64,000 bases of DNA, taken from the NCBI GenBank assembly GCA_965261315.1, contig CBDHDM010000093.1, forward strand, positions 1 to 64,000. The letters run 5' to 3'. The notes beneath the pieces were generated by a model. That model did no database searches. It was not told where the DNA came from and saw only the letters and a list, made by a program, of their open reading frames with translations. Each line of letters opens with the position of its first letter. Within the stretch, counting starts at the first letter, position 1. A program made the position numbers and the translations under genes. This DNA is from Endozoicomonas sp965261315. GTDB taxonomy: Bacteria > Pseudomonadota > Gammaproteobacteria > Pseudomonadales > Endozoicomonadaceae. Shown piece after piece: positions 27,344 to 36,158 of the stretch.

Positions 27344-28060
27344 ATGTTCATGAAACGCATTGCCAGTGGAGCCTGCCTGCTGGCGACTCTTATCGCCAGC
27401 TCACAAGCGCTGGCAACCATGTCTCTTGATCGTATGATCGTCTACTTCAAGCCAGACCAGCTGCCACGGCAGGATGTTGTGGTCTCCAACCCGGATAAAG
27501 AAAACCTTTACCTTCAAACCGAGGTCTATAAGGTGGTAAATCCGGGAACAGAGAAAGAAGAACGTATTCGGATCACAGATCCCAATGAAATCAAACTGCT
27601 GGCAACGCCAGGAAAAGCCATTATTCCTCCCAGTGGTCGTAAAACCGTGCGTCTGGTGAGTCTGGAAACCCCTAAAGAGAAAGAGCTGGTTTATCGGGTA
27701 ACCTTCCGGCCAGTGGTGGGCGATCTGGAGGCCAAGAAAACAGCCATCAAACTACTGGTGGCCTATCAGGCTCTGGTTTTTGTCCGCCCTCAGAATCCAG
27801 AATACAAAGTAGCCGGCAAACTGAATAATGGCAAAATGACGTTTACTAACAGTGGCAACATTAATGTGGTTCTGCGCAACGGAAAATATTGCACCAGCAG
27901 CAAAGAAGAGAGCTGTACTGACCTGAGCGACGGCACCCGTATCTATGCCGGTGAAAGCTGGGAAATGCCTTTGCCGGAAGGTGCCGCCAAAGGCAAAGGG
28001 TTTATACAGTATGGCCTTTTTGATGGTGAGTTTGAGGAAACCCAGAAATTCTCCCTTTGA
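27344..28060 (+). CDS. Periplasmic pilus chaperone (alpha-type chaperone-usher system)
   Basis: About 239 residues. A signal peptide (MFMKRIASGACLLATLIASS) precedes an immunoglobulin-like domain: MSLDRMIVYFKPDQLPRQDVVVSNPDKENLYLQTEVYKV is strand A1-B, and ATPGKAIIPPSGRKTVRLVS is the conserved segment before strand F. VYRVTFRPVVG near the middle is the G1-region signature. The cysteine pair near the C-terminus (NGKYC ... ESCTD) is typical of alpha-type chaperones. The start is placed at ATG 27344; 27350 is also possible. It serves the usher at 33559-36084, although it is encoded on the opposite strand at the far end of the cluster, which is an unusual split arrangement. Confidence 0.85.
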   Translation: MFMKRIASGACLLATLIASSQALATMSLDRMIVYFKPDQLPRQDVVVSNPDKENLYLQTEVYKVVNPGTEKEERIRITDPNEIKLLATPGKAIIPPSGRKTVRLVSLETPKEKELVYRVTFRPVVGDLEAKKTAIKLLVAYQALVFVRPQNPEYKVAGKLNNGKMTFTNSGNINVVLRNGKYCTSSKEESCTDLSDGTRIYAGESWEMPLPEGAAKGKGFIQYGLFDGEFEETQKFSL

Positions 28061-28088
28061 TTACCAGCTTTTCCGTTACCAGGTACAA

Positions 28089-28111
28089 CTCCCGCATTAA
28101 TGATGCGGGAG
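28089..28111. terminator. Hairpin between convergent chaperone and pilin-like genes
   Basis: Perfect 9-bp stem CTCCCGCAT / ATGCGGGAG with loop TAATG. It sits 28 bases after the chaperone stop and 4 bases after the restored stop of the gene at 28116-28923. No long T run, but it is a plausible shared terminator. Confidence 0.6.
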
Positions 28112-28115
28112 CCAT

Positions 28116-28923
28116 TCACGACGGAGTAACCGTCAAGGTAATGGTATCCTGATACCGGCCTCCATCTAATGGTTGATTCTTCAGGGTTACCCTGACTTAA
28201 ATTAAACTGATTGTTATAGTCAGTGTGCACACCATTAGCTCTAAGCAGATACTTGCCACCATCAGAGACATAAACACAGAATGACATGCTTCTGGCTTCA
28301 TAGTTGCCAGCAGTACCCTGAGTGAGTGAGACATCTTTAAGATTGCTGATTCTGGTGGTTCGACTTTCTTTTTTGTGAATACGAATTTCCAGAGTGTCAT
28401 GATAGTTAATCAGCTCATCATCCAGGCCTATTATGTAAACACTTTTATACTCGCCGGGCTTCAGGTTCTTAAGCCCTCTTTTTTTTAGCCCCAGTTCAAA
28501 AAATGTAACGACTCTATCCCTGGCTATCAGCTCTGGAGCGTAAAATAGCTGTGACCAGTTGCTCCAGCCATTGTTATAAATAGTGTATTTTCTGCCCGTG
28601 TCAGACTGGAAACGTACTCGTTTCAAAAAGCCGGATAGCCCACTGTTGCCAAGTTGGGGCTTTCCTCTTCCTTCACCTTCATCCTGGCTGGAAACGCCAA
28701 GGCGATAATCCTGCCCCCTCCCCACAGGATTACAACCACTGAACTCACAAACTGTTTTAAAGTTCACGGTGATGCTGCGGTTGAAGTTATTGCTGACCTC
28801 ATCCAGGTTGACGTCTATATATTCAATATCCCGGTCAAAAAAGAAGGCTGCAGTAGCTAAACCGGGAAGCAATAATAGGAATAAGGCAAGGCCAAGCCTG
28901 AGCGGCGCAAAGATAGCAGTCAT
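28116..28923 (-). pseudogene. Pilin/adhesin paralogue with a frameshifting internal deletion near its 3' end
   Basis: The signal peptide (MTAIFAPLRLGLALFLLLLP) and the N-terminal domain FFFDRDIEYIDVNLDEV match the intact paralogue at 29526-30497. The shared second domain begins ISNLKDVSL and carries FCVYVSDGGKYLLRANG. After NNQFNLS the uninterrupted frame runs on, out of register, through the terminator hairpin and antisense to the chaperone gene as far as 27943. In another frame the expected family ending appears: VTLKNQPLDGGRYQDTITL then TVTPS and a stop at 28116-28118, matching LRIYLDDSP...TYRDTVTLTV of the paralogue. About 45-60 codons of the domain are missing at the junction near 28195. 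I read it as an inactivated copy. Confidence 0.7.
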
Positions 28924-29082
28924 TTTTTTAATATGAATTTATAAAAATAGGATTGAATTCTGGAGGGATTAAAGCGGTTTTTGATTGATGATTAAATAAT
29001 CAGTTCCCCTTATTGATATGAAAGAATACTGAAAATGAGGAATAAGTTATCAGACAGAGTGTTGGGGTAATCTTGCTTGAGA

Positions 29083-29400
29083 TTATTTGGGTGTCACTAT
29101 CACTGTCAAGGTATCGCTGTAGGTATCATCAGGAACACTGGCAACATCATCTGGGTCTACCCAAACGGTGAAAAATGTATTTGAGCCATTGTTACAGTCC
29201 TCATTCTTTTTCTCGACTTTCCAGGGCTTTGCCTCTTACTGTCTGATTTGCCAACGGTGAGATCATACTCAATATTGTTGCTGGCATTTGAAAGCAAAAA
29301 CAAACCGCTACCATTGTCACTCTCTCCGCGAATTTTAAAGGCCGATGTACCAAAGCCATAGACACAGAACGTCTGCCCCTGATCAACATCGCTCCCGGCA
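29083..29400 (-). pseudogene. Fragment of another pilin/adhesin module with frameshift
   Basis: Read on the minus strand, one frame gives GQTFCVYGFGTSAFKIRGES and ...NIEYDLTVGKSDSK. A one-base shift near 29215 then gives KPWKVEKKNEDCNNGSN and finally DDTYSDTLTVIVTPK before the stop at 29083-29085. These are the conserved pieces of the family's C-terminal domain (FCV...F..R..., a CN cysteine, and YSDT.T..V.P). No signal peptide or start is left upstream; the sequence loses similarity near 29400. A 5'-truncated, frameshifted copy. Confidence 0.7.
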
Positions 29401-29525
29401 GACTACCGTTTTTATTGTTCTACGGGTAATGCAGCCTGTCCTTAGCCTTTACCGTATTTCCCCATGGCAGAGTGGGAATAGGGGGTATACTACCTAACTT
29501 ATTTAAACATATGAAATTTCATTAC

Positions 29526-30497
29526 TTAGACGGCACTGACTGTCAGTGTCACGGTATCTCTGTAAGTGCCACTGCCTGCAGGGGAGTCGTCCAGATAGAT
29601 CCTCAACTTTGCGTTGTAAGCACTATTGCAGCTCTCTGTTGTGCTGCCATAACCATAAAGGCTGTCTCCTGGACGAATATCAGCTTGCCAGCCAGAGTTA
29701 TTCGGAGAGAAGTCCATTTTATAGACAACGTTGTCACTGCCGTTTTTTAGATTAAATTTGTTTTTATAATCATCATTACTGCCATTGGCTCTCAGGACGT
29801 ATTGGTCGCCATCAGTCACATAGACACAAAAAGGTAACTCTTCAGCACTGTTCTGGCTGTTATTATATTCGGTCAGATTAACGTCTTTCAGCTTGCTGAC
29901 TTTTACCTTCCGATTGTCTGACCTGCGCAGGCGTATTTCCATCGTTTCCCAGAAGTTGTATACCCCCAGGCCAATGAACCCGGTATCAAGACCAACAAGG
30001 TAAATCGACTGGTATTCTCCCGGGGCTAAGTCGTTTTTAAGCTTGCCTCTTTTGAACGTTAAATCAAAAGAGGCGGTACGCCATACTCCCTGTTGCTGGT
30101 TTAATTCGAAAGCGTCTGACCAATCTCCTGCATTGGTAGGAATGTCTGCCCCCTGAGTGCTGTAACTCGCATTCGCTACAATGCTATTTAACTGTCCATG
30201 GTCAAGTTCAGGTGCTGGCCTCGGGGACAAGAGAGAGAAAACATTATTCTCACCTTTATCATTCAGTGAAAGCCCAAATTGGTAGTTATGCTCTTCACCA
30301 AGACAGGCCAGTAAGCCCTGGTCAACATTGCAGACCGACATAAAGCTGACAGTGACAGTACGAGTAAATTGTGAGTCAACCTCATCAAGATCTACATCGA
30401 TGTACTCAATTTCACGATCAATATAAAAAGCAGGAAAGGCCGGTTGGCTGGTAAACAGCAGAAAGAAGAAAGCCAGGGAGGGGCGAAAAAGTGACAT
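29526..30497 (-). CDS. Two-domain pilin/adhesin of the chaperone-usher cluster
   Basis: About 323 residues from ATG 30497 (MSLFRPSLAFFFLLFTSQPA signal peptide); an AGGA upstream supports this start over 30524. The N-terminal domain begins FYIDREIEYIDVDLDEVDS. The C-terminal domain starts at VSKLKDVNLTEYN, contains FCVYVTDGDQYVLRANG, the cysteine of ESCNSAYN, and ends GTYRDTVTLTVSAV. The terminal alternating hydrophobic strand is what a chaperone would complement. The same C-terminal domain recurs in five other loci here, intact or broken. Likely a tip adhesin or minor pilin. This is the only complete copy of the DIEYIDV two-domain form in the window. Confidence 0.75.
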   Translation of the reverse strand: MSLFRPSLAFFFLLFTSQPAFPAFYIDREIEYIDVDLDEVDSQFTRTVTVSFMSVCNVDQGLLACLGEEHNYQFGLSLNDKGENNVFSLLSPRPAPELDHGQLNSIVANASYSTQGADIPTNAGDWSDAFELNQQQGVWRTASFDLTFKRGKLKNDLAPGEYQSIYLVGLDTGFIGLGVYNFWETMEIRLRRSDNRKVKVSKLKDVNLTEYNNSQNSAEELPFCVYVTDGDQYVLRANGSNDDYKNKFNLKNGSDNVVYKMDFSPNNSGWQADIRPGDSLYGYGSTTESCNSAYNAKLRIYLDDSPAGSGTYRDTVTLTVSAV

Positions 30498-30669
30498 TGC
30501 TACAGTCCTGAGTGAAGCAACCAATAACAGGCAGTTATCAGAGCTTTTAAATTATCCAGCGATTAACTGCGCAGTACAGAAAACCCTGGCATGCCTCAGA
30601 ACAGCTACAGGTAAACTTCTTCCTTGTAAGAGGAATCCTTAAGGGAAAAATTATCACTGAATAGAGCGA

Positions 30670-31086
30670 TTAAGTACAGCTTTCGAGTAATGGTTCAGTA
30701 CTTTTTGTAGTATCGCTATCTATGAATTTGGCCTGCTTAGGGTCACTATAAGCTACAGCATAACGTATAGGCGCTGGATCCAGCTTCAGCTTTTTTGCTG
30801 GAGGAGAGTCGGCTAGCAGTTTATCCACAGACTTTGCTTTGACAGAGCGAGGTACCGATGAAGAAGGTGAGTGATCGGAGAGTATTTTTTTGACCACTCC
30901 AGAGGAAAGAGCTCGCGAATTCATTTTTAATTTAAACGTTTGAAAAGAGATATACTTTTTTATGCCTTTAGACTTTTTAGATACCTTGTAGTGTCGACCT
31001 TTCTTGGAAACTGTGACAGTTTCCTCTTGTATGGTTTCAAGCGGCTTCGAATAAAACTTATAAGATGGCTTATGCATCACATACAT
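30670..31086 (-). CDS. Small basic protein with a Myc-like nuclear localisation motif, unknown function
   Basis: 138 residues, very Lys/Ser-rich, no signal peptide or membrane segment, one cysteine at the end. Residues 95-104 read PPAKKLKLDP, close to the classical monopartite NLS of c-Myc (PAAKRVKLD): six of nine positions are identical and the rest conservative. Further basic clusters are VSKKGRHYKVSKKSKGIKK near residues 27-44. There is no good ribosome binding site before either ATG (31086 or 31077). It sits among pilus genes without resembling them. It could be an effector-type gene or a chance reading frame. Confidence 0.45.
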   Translation of the reverse strand: MYVMHKPSYKFYSKPLETIQEETVTVSKKGRHYKVSKKSKGIKKYISFQTFKLKMNSRALSSGVVKKILSDHSPSSSVPRSVKAKSVDKLLADSPPAKKLKLDPAPIRYAVAYSDPKQAKFIDSDTTKSTEPLLESCT

Positions 31087-31182
31087 AGTTGATTAACAGT
31101 AGTGTAGTTGATGGGGATTGTATATTCGATTTGGTTTTACTATGAAAGTTCACTGCTACTCGTTCACAAGGTCTGAATTTAT

Positions 31183-31560
31183 CTATATAGGAGGTTCCAC
31201 AACAATAGTTACAACATCAGAGTAGATACCTGCTGATCCGGTGGGGTTCTCAACCTCTACAAGCAGAGACATATTGTTACCACTGTTACAATTCTGGCTT
31301 GTAGAGCCCTTCCATGTGTATTTTGAAGCGCTATTTTCAGTTGCATTAGGGATGATTTCTGTTTCTCCACCCTCACTCAGAGACTTAATAGAGAGGGAGT
31401 AGGGGATGCCATTACTGTCCGTTTTTTTTAGCTTGAGTGTGAAGTTGTCAGGTTCATTCTCCCCATAGGCTCGAAGCTGGAATTTACTTGCTCCTTGAGA
31501 GAACACACAAAAGTCACGCCAACCACTGGTGACTGGCTTGGGCTCATTTCTCGTTCCCAT
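31183..31560 (-). pseudogene. 5'-truncated pilin/adhesin module cut off by an inverted-repeat arm
   Basis: The frame encodes the family's C-terminal domain: DFCVFSQGASKFQLRAYGEN, a QNCNSGNN cysteine, and the ending SAGIYSDVVTIVVEPP. Everything upstream of FCV is gone. The apparent ATG at 31560 lies inside the repeat arm 31549-31581, and the residues MGTRNE are encoded by repeat sequence. Directly beyond is the group II intron remnant. The missing signal peptide means the product could not reach the periplasm by the Sec route. Confidence 0.75.
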
Positions 31561-31581
31561 GCTCTGCGTGGGAATGCATAC
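31549..31581. repeat. Inverted-repeat element arm (left), next to intron
   Basis: TCTCGTTCCCATGCTCTGCG followed by TGGGAATGCATAC, itself a hairpin (GTTCCCA / TGGGAA). Nearly identical to the left arm at 36159-36192. It ends exactly where the group II intron sequence begins. Confidence 0.8.
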
Positions 31582-32292
31582 GTGTGCCGAGCACGTTACA
31601 CAGCTTGGGGGTGAAAGTCCCCTGTCCAGCCAGATGAGGGCGAAGGACTAGCGAAGCACAAGGTTTGTATCGTGAGGTGCAGGCTGAAGGCAGTGTGGAG
31701 CAAAACTGCGAGCTGACGAACAGAAACCGGATATGAGGCTGTCTGCGTTAGGACGAGTCAGCGTATGATGACGAAGTCCATACTCATTCAGGTATTCAGG
31801 CAGTAGATCCGGCAGTTGTGCAGTGAAGGCGGTGTAACTTACCTCGGGAGGTCTGTGTGGTGTCTGATATTTCAGACTGAGTTCATCGCAAGGTGACCTG
31901 ACCGCCATGCAGAAGTCAGCAGATGGCATAGTAGCTGGCGAGTGTCAGTGAAGGCCTGAACGGTACAGAGTGGTGATTAGTTTCTATTTTTCGATACGCC
32001 GAACGGCAGACAAGCCCAGCAAACACTGGAACTCATGCCAAGTGGTCACGGCGGAACCGGAGGCTGCGACGTTATGAGAGCAGAGGTGGTGTCGGCAGAG
32101 CAGGATTACGAAAGCCCGGCGAGTGGTACGAGCCTGATGGGGCGTATCGCTAATCCCAACAATTTGAGAAAAGCCTTTCAACGGGTTAAGCGCAATAAAG
32201 GAGTCGCAGGCGTTGACCGAATGACGGTAAGCGACCTGTTTAACTTTCTGCAAGAGCATGGTCGTGAACTACGGCAGTGTTTATTACAGGGG
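31582..32292 (+). mobile_element. Truncated group II intron (5' ribozyme part and start of its maturase gene)
   Basis: The 5' end GTGTGCCGAGCACG fits the GUGYG boundary of bacterial group II introns and is followed by the usual GGGGGTGAAAGTCCCC domain I hairpin. The segment GAAGTCAGCAGATGGCATAG near 31910-31930 is the typical stretch ahead of the intron-encoded protein. Coding sequence for that protein starts at 32074 and stops resembling it at about 32292. Domains V and VI and the 3' splice site are missing, so the intron cannot splice. It was inserted immediately after a hairpin repeat (GGGAATGCATAC|GTGTG). Confidence 0.85.
32074..32292 (+). pseudogene. N-terminal fragment of group II intron reverse transcriptase/maturase
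   Basis: About 73 codons: GRIANPNNLRKAFQRVKRNK then GVAGVDRMTVSDLFNFLQEH and LRQCLLQG. This is the conserved RT-0/RT-1 beginning of LtrA-type proteins. After LLQG the frame enters unrelated sequence and ends at 32466. The catalytic YADD, X and endonuclease parts are absent. Confidence 0.88.
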
Positions 32293-32352
32293 GTAGGAGG
32301 CCAGAGAGCATTCGATGCTGGCTGTATGAGGGAGACCATTGTGGCGGGTTCA

Positions 32353-32387
32353 GGTATGCATTCCCACGGAGGACCGTCGGAACGAGG
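32353..32387. repeat. Inverted-repeat element arm (right)
   Basis: GGTATGCATTCCCACGGAGG then ACCGTCGGAACGAGG, the inverse partner of the arm at 31549-31581 and 33/35 identical to the right arm at 36247-36281. Between the two arms lies the intron remnant, so the element was split by it. Confidence 0.75.
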
Positions 32388-32427
32388 CATGCAATCTCAG
32401 GATCGTGGGGCAAGATCAAGTATCGGT

Positions 32428-33555
32428 TTACTGTTCTGGCGCAACAATCAAGGTCATTGTATCTGAGTAAACGCCAGCAGGTCCCGAAATTTTATCGGTC
32501 TCAATGGTTAATGTCATATTTTCATTCCGGCAAAATAAATCATTTGTAGGAGAAAATCCTTTCTTGGCGGCTTCATCGTTTTTGGAATAGCTTCGGGTAT
32601 GGTCTTTTAGATCCGAAATTTCCATGGAATATGTGATTGTATGGTCAGTACCGTGTAATAGAGCAAAATGGTCCGCATTACCTTTATTGCTTGTCGCCTT
32701 GATGGAAAACTGGTTGACTCCGAAAGCAAAAACACAAAATTTTTGAGTGTCTTTTGCTATATTCCCGGTGGAATTTACAAGCGTCATATCTTCTAAACCT
32801 GAAATCTGAATTCCCGGAATGATGGTGAGTGTAATATTAAATTCAACAGAGGCGGTTAGTTGTTTGCCATGAGGCATGATACTGAAAACCGTTAATTCAA
32901 ACTCTCCCTCATATTCAGTAGTCGTGGCATTACTTAACACCTCATGGGGGCTGACTTCTGCGGCAATGACGAAGTTGTTGTCCCGGCAGAAGGCATGGTT
33001 CTGACTTTCAGGAATATCAATAGTTTGTGAGATGTTCCAGGATTTACCATCCTGGGCGCTGCCTGGTTCTCCATGCAATTCCAGTTTTACGGGAATTACT
33101 GAGTCATCTGAGTTATCTGATGCAGTAAGAACAAAGTTGCTACTTTTAGGGTTCAAGCCTGTCACGCTAATTTGATAGTCATAAATCTGCCGTTTATCAG
33201 GATCTGGATTAGATTCTTTGCAGCGCTTCCCCTCACAAAAGGCAATGGCGCAAAATGGCTGCGAGCGGGTACTAAAACGACGTTTAACAAGGGCATCAGT
33301 AGTGCCAAACTCTCCCATGTCAAAATCGGAGAGTCGTTTGATTTTTACCCAGTAATGTTCATTCCTGCCCTGTTCATCGTCATCACAGTTGGCACCATTT
33401 TTATAACAGGATGCATCCCGACTGGCCGCATGAACGCCATCGGCAAATAATATACCGACAATAACAAGCGCAAAGAATGTTACTAGCCTTGCTCTCGTTC
33501 CCACGCTCCGCGTGGGGGTGCCTACCCGATCTAACCAGCCACTCCATACCATCAT
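32428..33555 (-). CDS. Double-module pilin/adhesin of the chaperone-usher cluster
   Basis: 375 residues with two copies of the cluster's beta-domain. Copy one starts VKIKRLSDFDMGEFG and has the motif FCAIAFCEGKRC. Copy two starts ISGLEDMTLVNSTGN, has FCVFAFGVNQFSIKA and ends PAGVYSDTMTLIVAPEQ, a typical donor-strand-like terminus. The gene starts 3 bases after the usher stop, so translation is coupled. Odd: the hydrophobic signal core (LVTFFALVIVGILF) is preceded by about 24 residues, part of which (GTPTRSVGTRA) is encoded by an inverted-repeat arm at 33493-33526. A downstream GTG inside the repeat could be the real start. Likely a tip adhesin. Confidence 0.75.
   Translation of the reverse strand: MMVWSGWLDRVGTPTRSVGTRARLVTFFALVIVGILFADGVHAASRDASCYKNGANCDDDEQGRNEHYWVKIKRLSDFDMGEFGTTDALVKRRFSTRSQPFCAIAFCEGKRCKESNPDPDKRQIYDYQISVTGLNPKSSNFVLTASDNSDDSVIPVKLELHGEPGSAQDGKSWNISQTIDIPESQNHAFCRDNNFVIAAEVSPHEVLSNATTTEYEGEFELTVFSIMPHGKQLTASVEFNITLTIIPGIQISGLEDMTLVNSTGNIAKDTQKFCVFAFGVNQFSIKATSNKGNADHFALLHGTDHTITYSMEISDLKDHTRSYSKNDEAAKKGFSPTNDLFCRNENMTLTIETDKISGPAGVYSDTMTLIVAPEQ
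33493..33526. repeat. Solo inverted-repeat arm inside the start of a coding region
   Basis: TCTCGTTCCCACGCTCCGCG then TGGGGGTGCCTACC, a diverged copy of the arms at 31549 and 36159. It lies within the N-terminal codons of the gene at 32428-33555. Confidence 0.75.
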
Positions 33556-33558
33556 GGT

Positions 33559-36084
33559 TTACTCACTTACATCATCCCGCTTACTAATCGCCAGCTGGCC
33601 TTCCAGCAGTGGTGCACACTGGGCATCAGCAAGATCAATCGAGCCCATCTGCAACACATAACCGGCATCCAGTGGTTGCACTGGTAGCTGGCAGAGCCAG
33701 CCATTATCCAGCTCCACCTGCAGGTTGCCCACATCAGAGCGGATTTCCAGCTGGAACATACCAATATCGTCTGTGCTGCCGGGGTAGAGACCACCGTTGA
33801 TACGGGCACCTTCCAGAGGCTGGCCGTTAAACAGTAGACGTCCAAATAATAGCTGAAGGGGAATCGCTTCGTAATCGAGAGTGACCACATTGCCGGGATA
33901 AAGCGTCACACTTTTCTCCCGCTCATCAAAACTGTACAGGGTTTCACCGGCCGGGCTCAGGCTGACTCGATACTGCTCATAAGGCGACAGGGCAATAATA
34001 GAAGGCGAGCCGGCAATGGCATAACCACGACGCTGGCCGTTTACTTTAACGTCAAATACATCACCGGGCCGGCCATCCAGATTCACCACCAGTGCGCTCT
34101 CTGCACGCTCTTCACCACCCAGGGCAAACACTTCACCATCGGTGAGGAAGCTGGTGCTCATGCTGCCGCCCCAAGAGGTGGTATTGCTGGTGCTGCCCTG
34201 AGTATGGCTGGCACTGAAGCTGGCACGGCCATAACGGTTAGCGTATTGGGCACTGCCATCGATGCGGTCATCGCCGGTGCCACCTTCAACGCCCGCATCA
34301 AAGCGCAGGTCGCCATCCAGCAGGTCGCCATCGTCCCAGGAAGCTGACAGTCGCAGTCGTTCTGAATTATCAGTTTCACCGTCACGTTTGCTGATTTCAG
34401 CCCGTGGGGTTGCCCGGAAGTTCCAGTGGTCTTCACGATAACGGAAGCTGAAGCTGACCAGCCCAATCTCGGTATCGCCGGATTTGCTCAGGCTCAGGGT
34501 GATATCCCCGTCATAATCAAAAGTGCGGAACAGCGTACGGCGGTAGTCCATGCTGTGGGTACGGGTCGGATCCTGCTCTTCATTATTATCGTTATAGCTC
34601 TGGTTCAGGCTGTAACGGTAGCCCAGGCTACCATCGAATACGGGCATGGAGGCAGAAACCGAGTGCTGTTCAAAGGCGTTGCCGAACAGACCGGGGATTT
34701 CATTGCCATCGTCATCGACATCGTTATCCAGTGCTTCATCGTGCCATAAACGACGGTAGTTGCCTGAAAGGGAAAGGTCACCCAGTGTCACTCGGCTGTT
34801 GACGGTAAAACCCTTGCTGCCATTATCCGCCAGCATTAAGGATGGGGATATTTCATAACGATAGCCAAAGTGGTACAGCCCGAACTCCATGAGGGCATCT
34901 TCATTGTTGATGGCCACTGCACCGGTGGCTGCAAGGGTATCCAGCACCCGGCGACTGGCGCCGGCACGGGTCAGCCACTGCTCGGTGACTTCTGGCAGGG
35001 CTTTATCGGCTTCACGGTCAACCACGCGGCCGGATTCGGCAAAGAACAGCCATTCGCCCATCGGTGGAATCTGGCTCTGCTTGGCAAAGAAACGGGTTTC
35101 GGTGGTGATCAGGTTACCGTTTTCATCGAGAATGCGAATCTCGATGTCGTAAGCGCCGCTGGGAAAGCTGGTGGTGTCCAGCTGCTGGGCACCGGCTTCG
35201 AAGAAGGCACTGTCGATCAGTCGTCCATCTTTATGGATTTCTACCCGGCCACGGGTCGGCAGGAAGATTTCCACCGGCATACCACCGGAGAAGTCCAGGT
35301 CTTCCCGGGTGTTGTCGGAGCTGTTGATTCTCAAACCAACCATGGGTTGATCGGACGTGAGGTTCAAGCCAAAGCCACTGGTGGATAAAAGACCGGCGTT
35401 GTATTCCAACCCTTCAAAGTCTCGCTGGCCGTAGAACTGGTTCACAGAAAAATGGTTGGTGTCGGAATAGTCCCAGCTCCAGTACAGGCTGTTCTCTTCC
35501 CAGGCGGCCATGGTCAGGCCATTAAGTGTATAACTGTTATCGCTGCCCTCGGCGCTGGAGCCGGAAACGGCGGCAGAAAAGTTCTGCATCAGGGCGAAGC
35601 CCGCATCAGAGGGCGGCAGGTATTTGCGCACATCGGCGGCGCGGGTCAGCATAAAGCGACGGTTGACGAATATATCCACGCGGAATCGGGATTCGTCAAA
35701 AATCACACCGGCAATGGGTGTTTCCAGAATGCCGCAGTTTTGTGAGGAATCAGTCAGGCACACCCGATCAGCATGACTGTTCAGTTCACCGGTCAGGGTG
35801 CTGACAATCAGGGTTGGGTCATTCAGGTTGCCAATCTGGCGCACCAGTTCAGCGGGGTTGGGCAGCTCAATAATGCCGGGGCTGAATGAGGCCAGCTGGG
35901 AACCGATGTAGCGGTTGCCAAAGTAGATATCCACCAGGGATTGCTGGGTGCCGCTGAGTTCTTCAAAACCGGCGGGCGGGTTGGCGGCTGCAAGAAAAAT
36001 GGGGTCGTCAGCAAGCGCCATGTGACTGAAAGTGGACATGGAAAATGCAAAAAGCAAGGTAACGATGCACTTCCAACGACGCAT
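33559..36084 (-). CDS. Outer-membrane usher, TcfC/CooC (CS1-type) family
   Basis: 841 residues with a signal peptide (MRRWKCIVTLLFAFSMSTFS). The early part contains the TcfC-type E-set-like region (FRVDIFVNRRFMLTRAADVR near 130-155). The plug-like stretch is MPVEIFLPTRGRVEIHKDG with YDIEIRILDENGNLIT. A long barrel region rich in alternating strands follows. The ending VVNLDGRPGDVFDVKVNGQR, NGQPLEGARINGG and STDDIGMFQLEI matches the CS1-pili C-terminal domain (CooC_C) as I know it. It exports and assembles pilins handed over by the chaperone. Downstream of the pilin gene at 36290 and coupled to the adhesin gene at 33555. Confidence 0.9.
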   Translation of the reverse strand: MRRWKCIVTLLFAFSMSTFSHMALADDPIFLAAANPPAGFEELSGTQQSLVDIYFGNRYIGSQLASFSPGIIELPNPAELVRQIGNLNDPTLIVSTLTGELNSHADRVCLTDSSQNCGILETPIAGVIFDESRFRVDIFVNRRFMLTRAADVRKYLPPSDAGFALMQNFSAAVSGSSAEGSDNSYTLNGLTMAAWEENSLYWSWDYSDTNHFSVNQFYGQRDFEGLEYNAGLLSTSGFGLNLTSDQPMVGLRINSSDNTREDLDFSGGMPVEIFLPTRGRVEIHKDGRLIDSAFFEAGAQQLDTTSFPSGAYDIEIRILDENGNLITTETRFFAKQSQIPPMGEWLFFAESGRVVDREADKALPEVTEQWLTRAGASRRVLDTLAATGAVAINNEDALMEFGLYHFGYRYEISPSLMLADNGSKGFTVNSRVTLGDLSLSGNYRRLWHDEALDNDVDDDGNEIPGLFGNAFEQHSVSASMPVFDGSLGYRYSLNQSYNDNNEEQDPTRTHSMDYRRTLFRTFDYDGDITLSLSKSGDTEIGLVSFSFRYREDHWNFRATPRAEISKRDGETDNSERLRLSASWDDGDLLDGDLRFDAGVEGGTGDDRIDGSAQYANRYGRASFSASHTQGSTSNTTSWGGSMSTSFLTDGEVFALGGEERAESALVVNLDGRPGDVFDVKVNGQRRGYAIAGSPSIIALSPYEQYRVSLSPAGETLYSFDEREKSVTLYPGNVVTLDYEAIPLQLLFGRLLFNGQPLEGARINGGLYPGSTDDIGMFQLEIRSDVGNLQVELDNGWLCQLPVQPLDAGYVLQMGSIDLADAQCAPLLEGQLAISKRDDVSE

Positions 36085-36158
36085 AATGGATGATCTTATC
36101 CTGGGTTATCCGGTTGAACTACAGAGCTCTCAACGCTCAATGACTTTTATTGGGTTTG

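Noticed and set aside
32293..32466. Continuation of the intron maturase frame
   Set aside because: The sequence after codon 86 of the open frame matches repeat arm and flanking DNA, not any reverse transcriptase motif.
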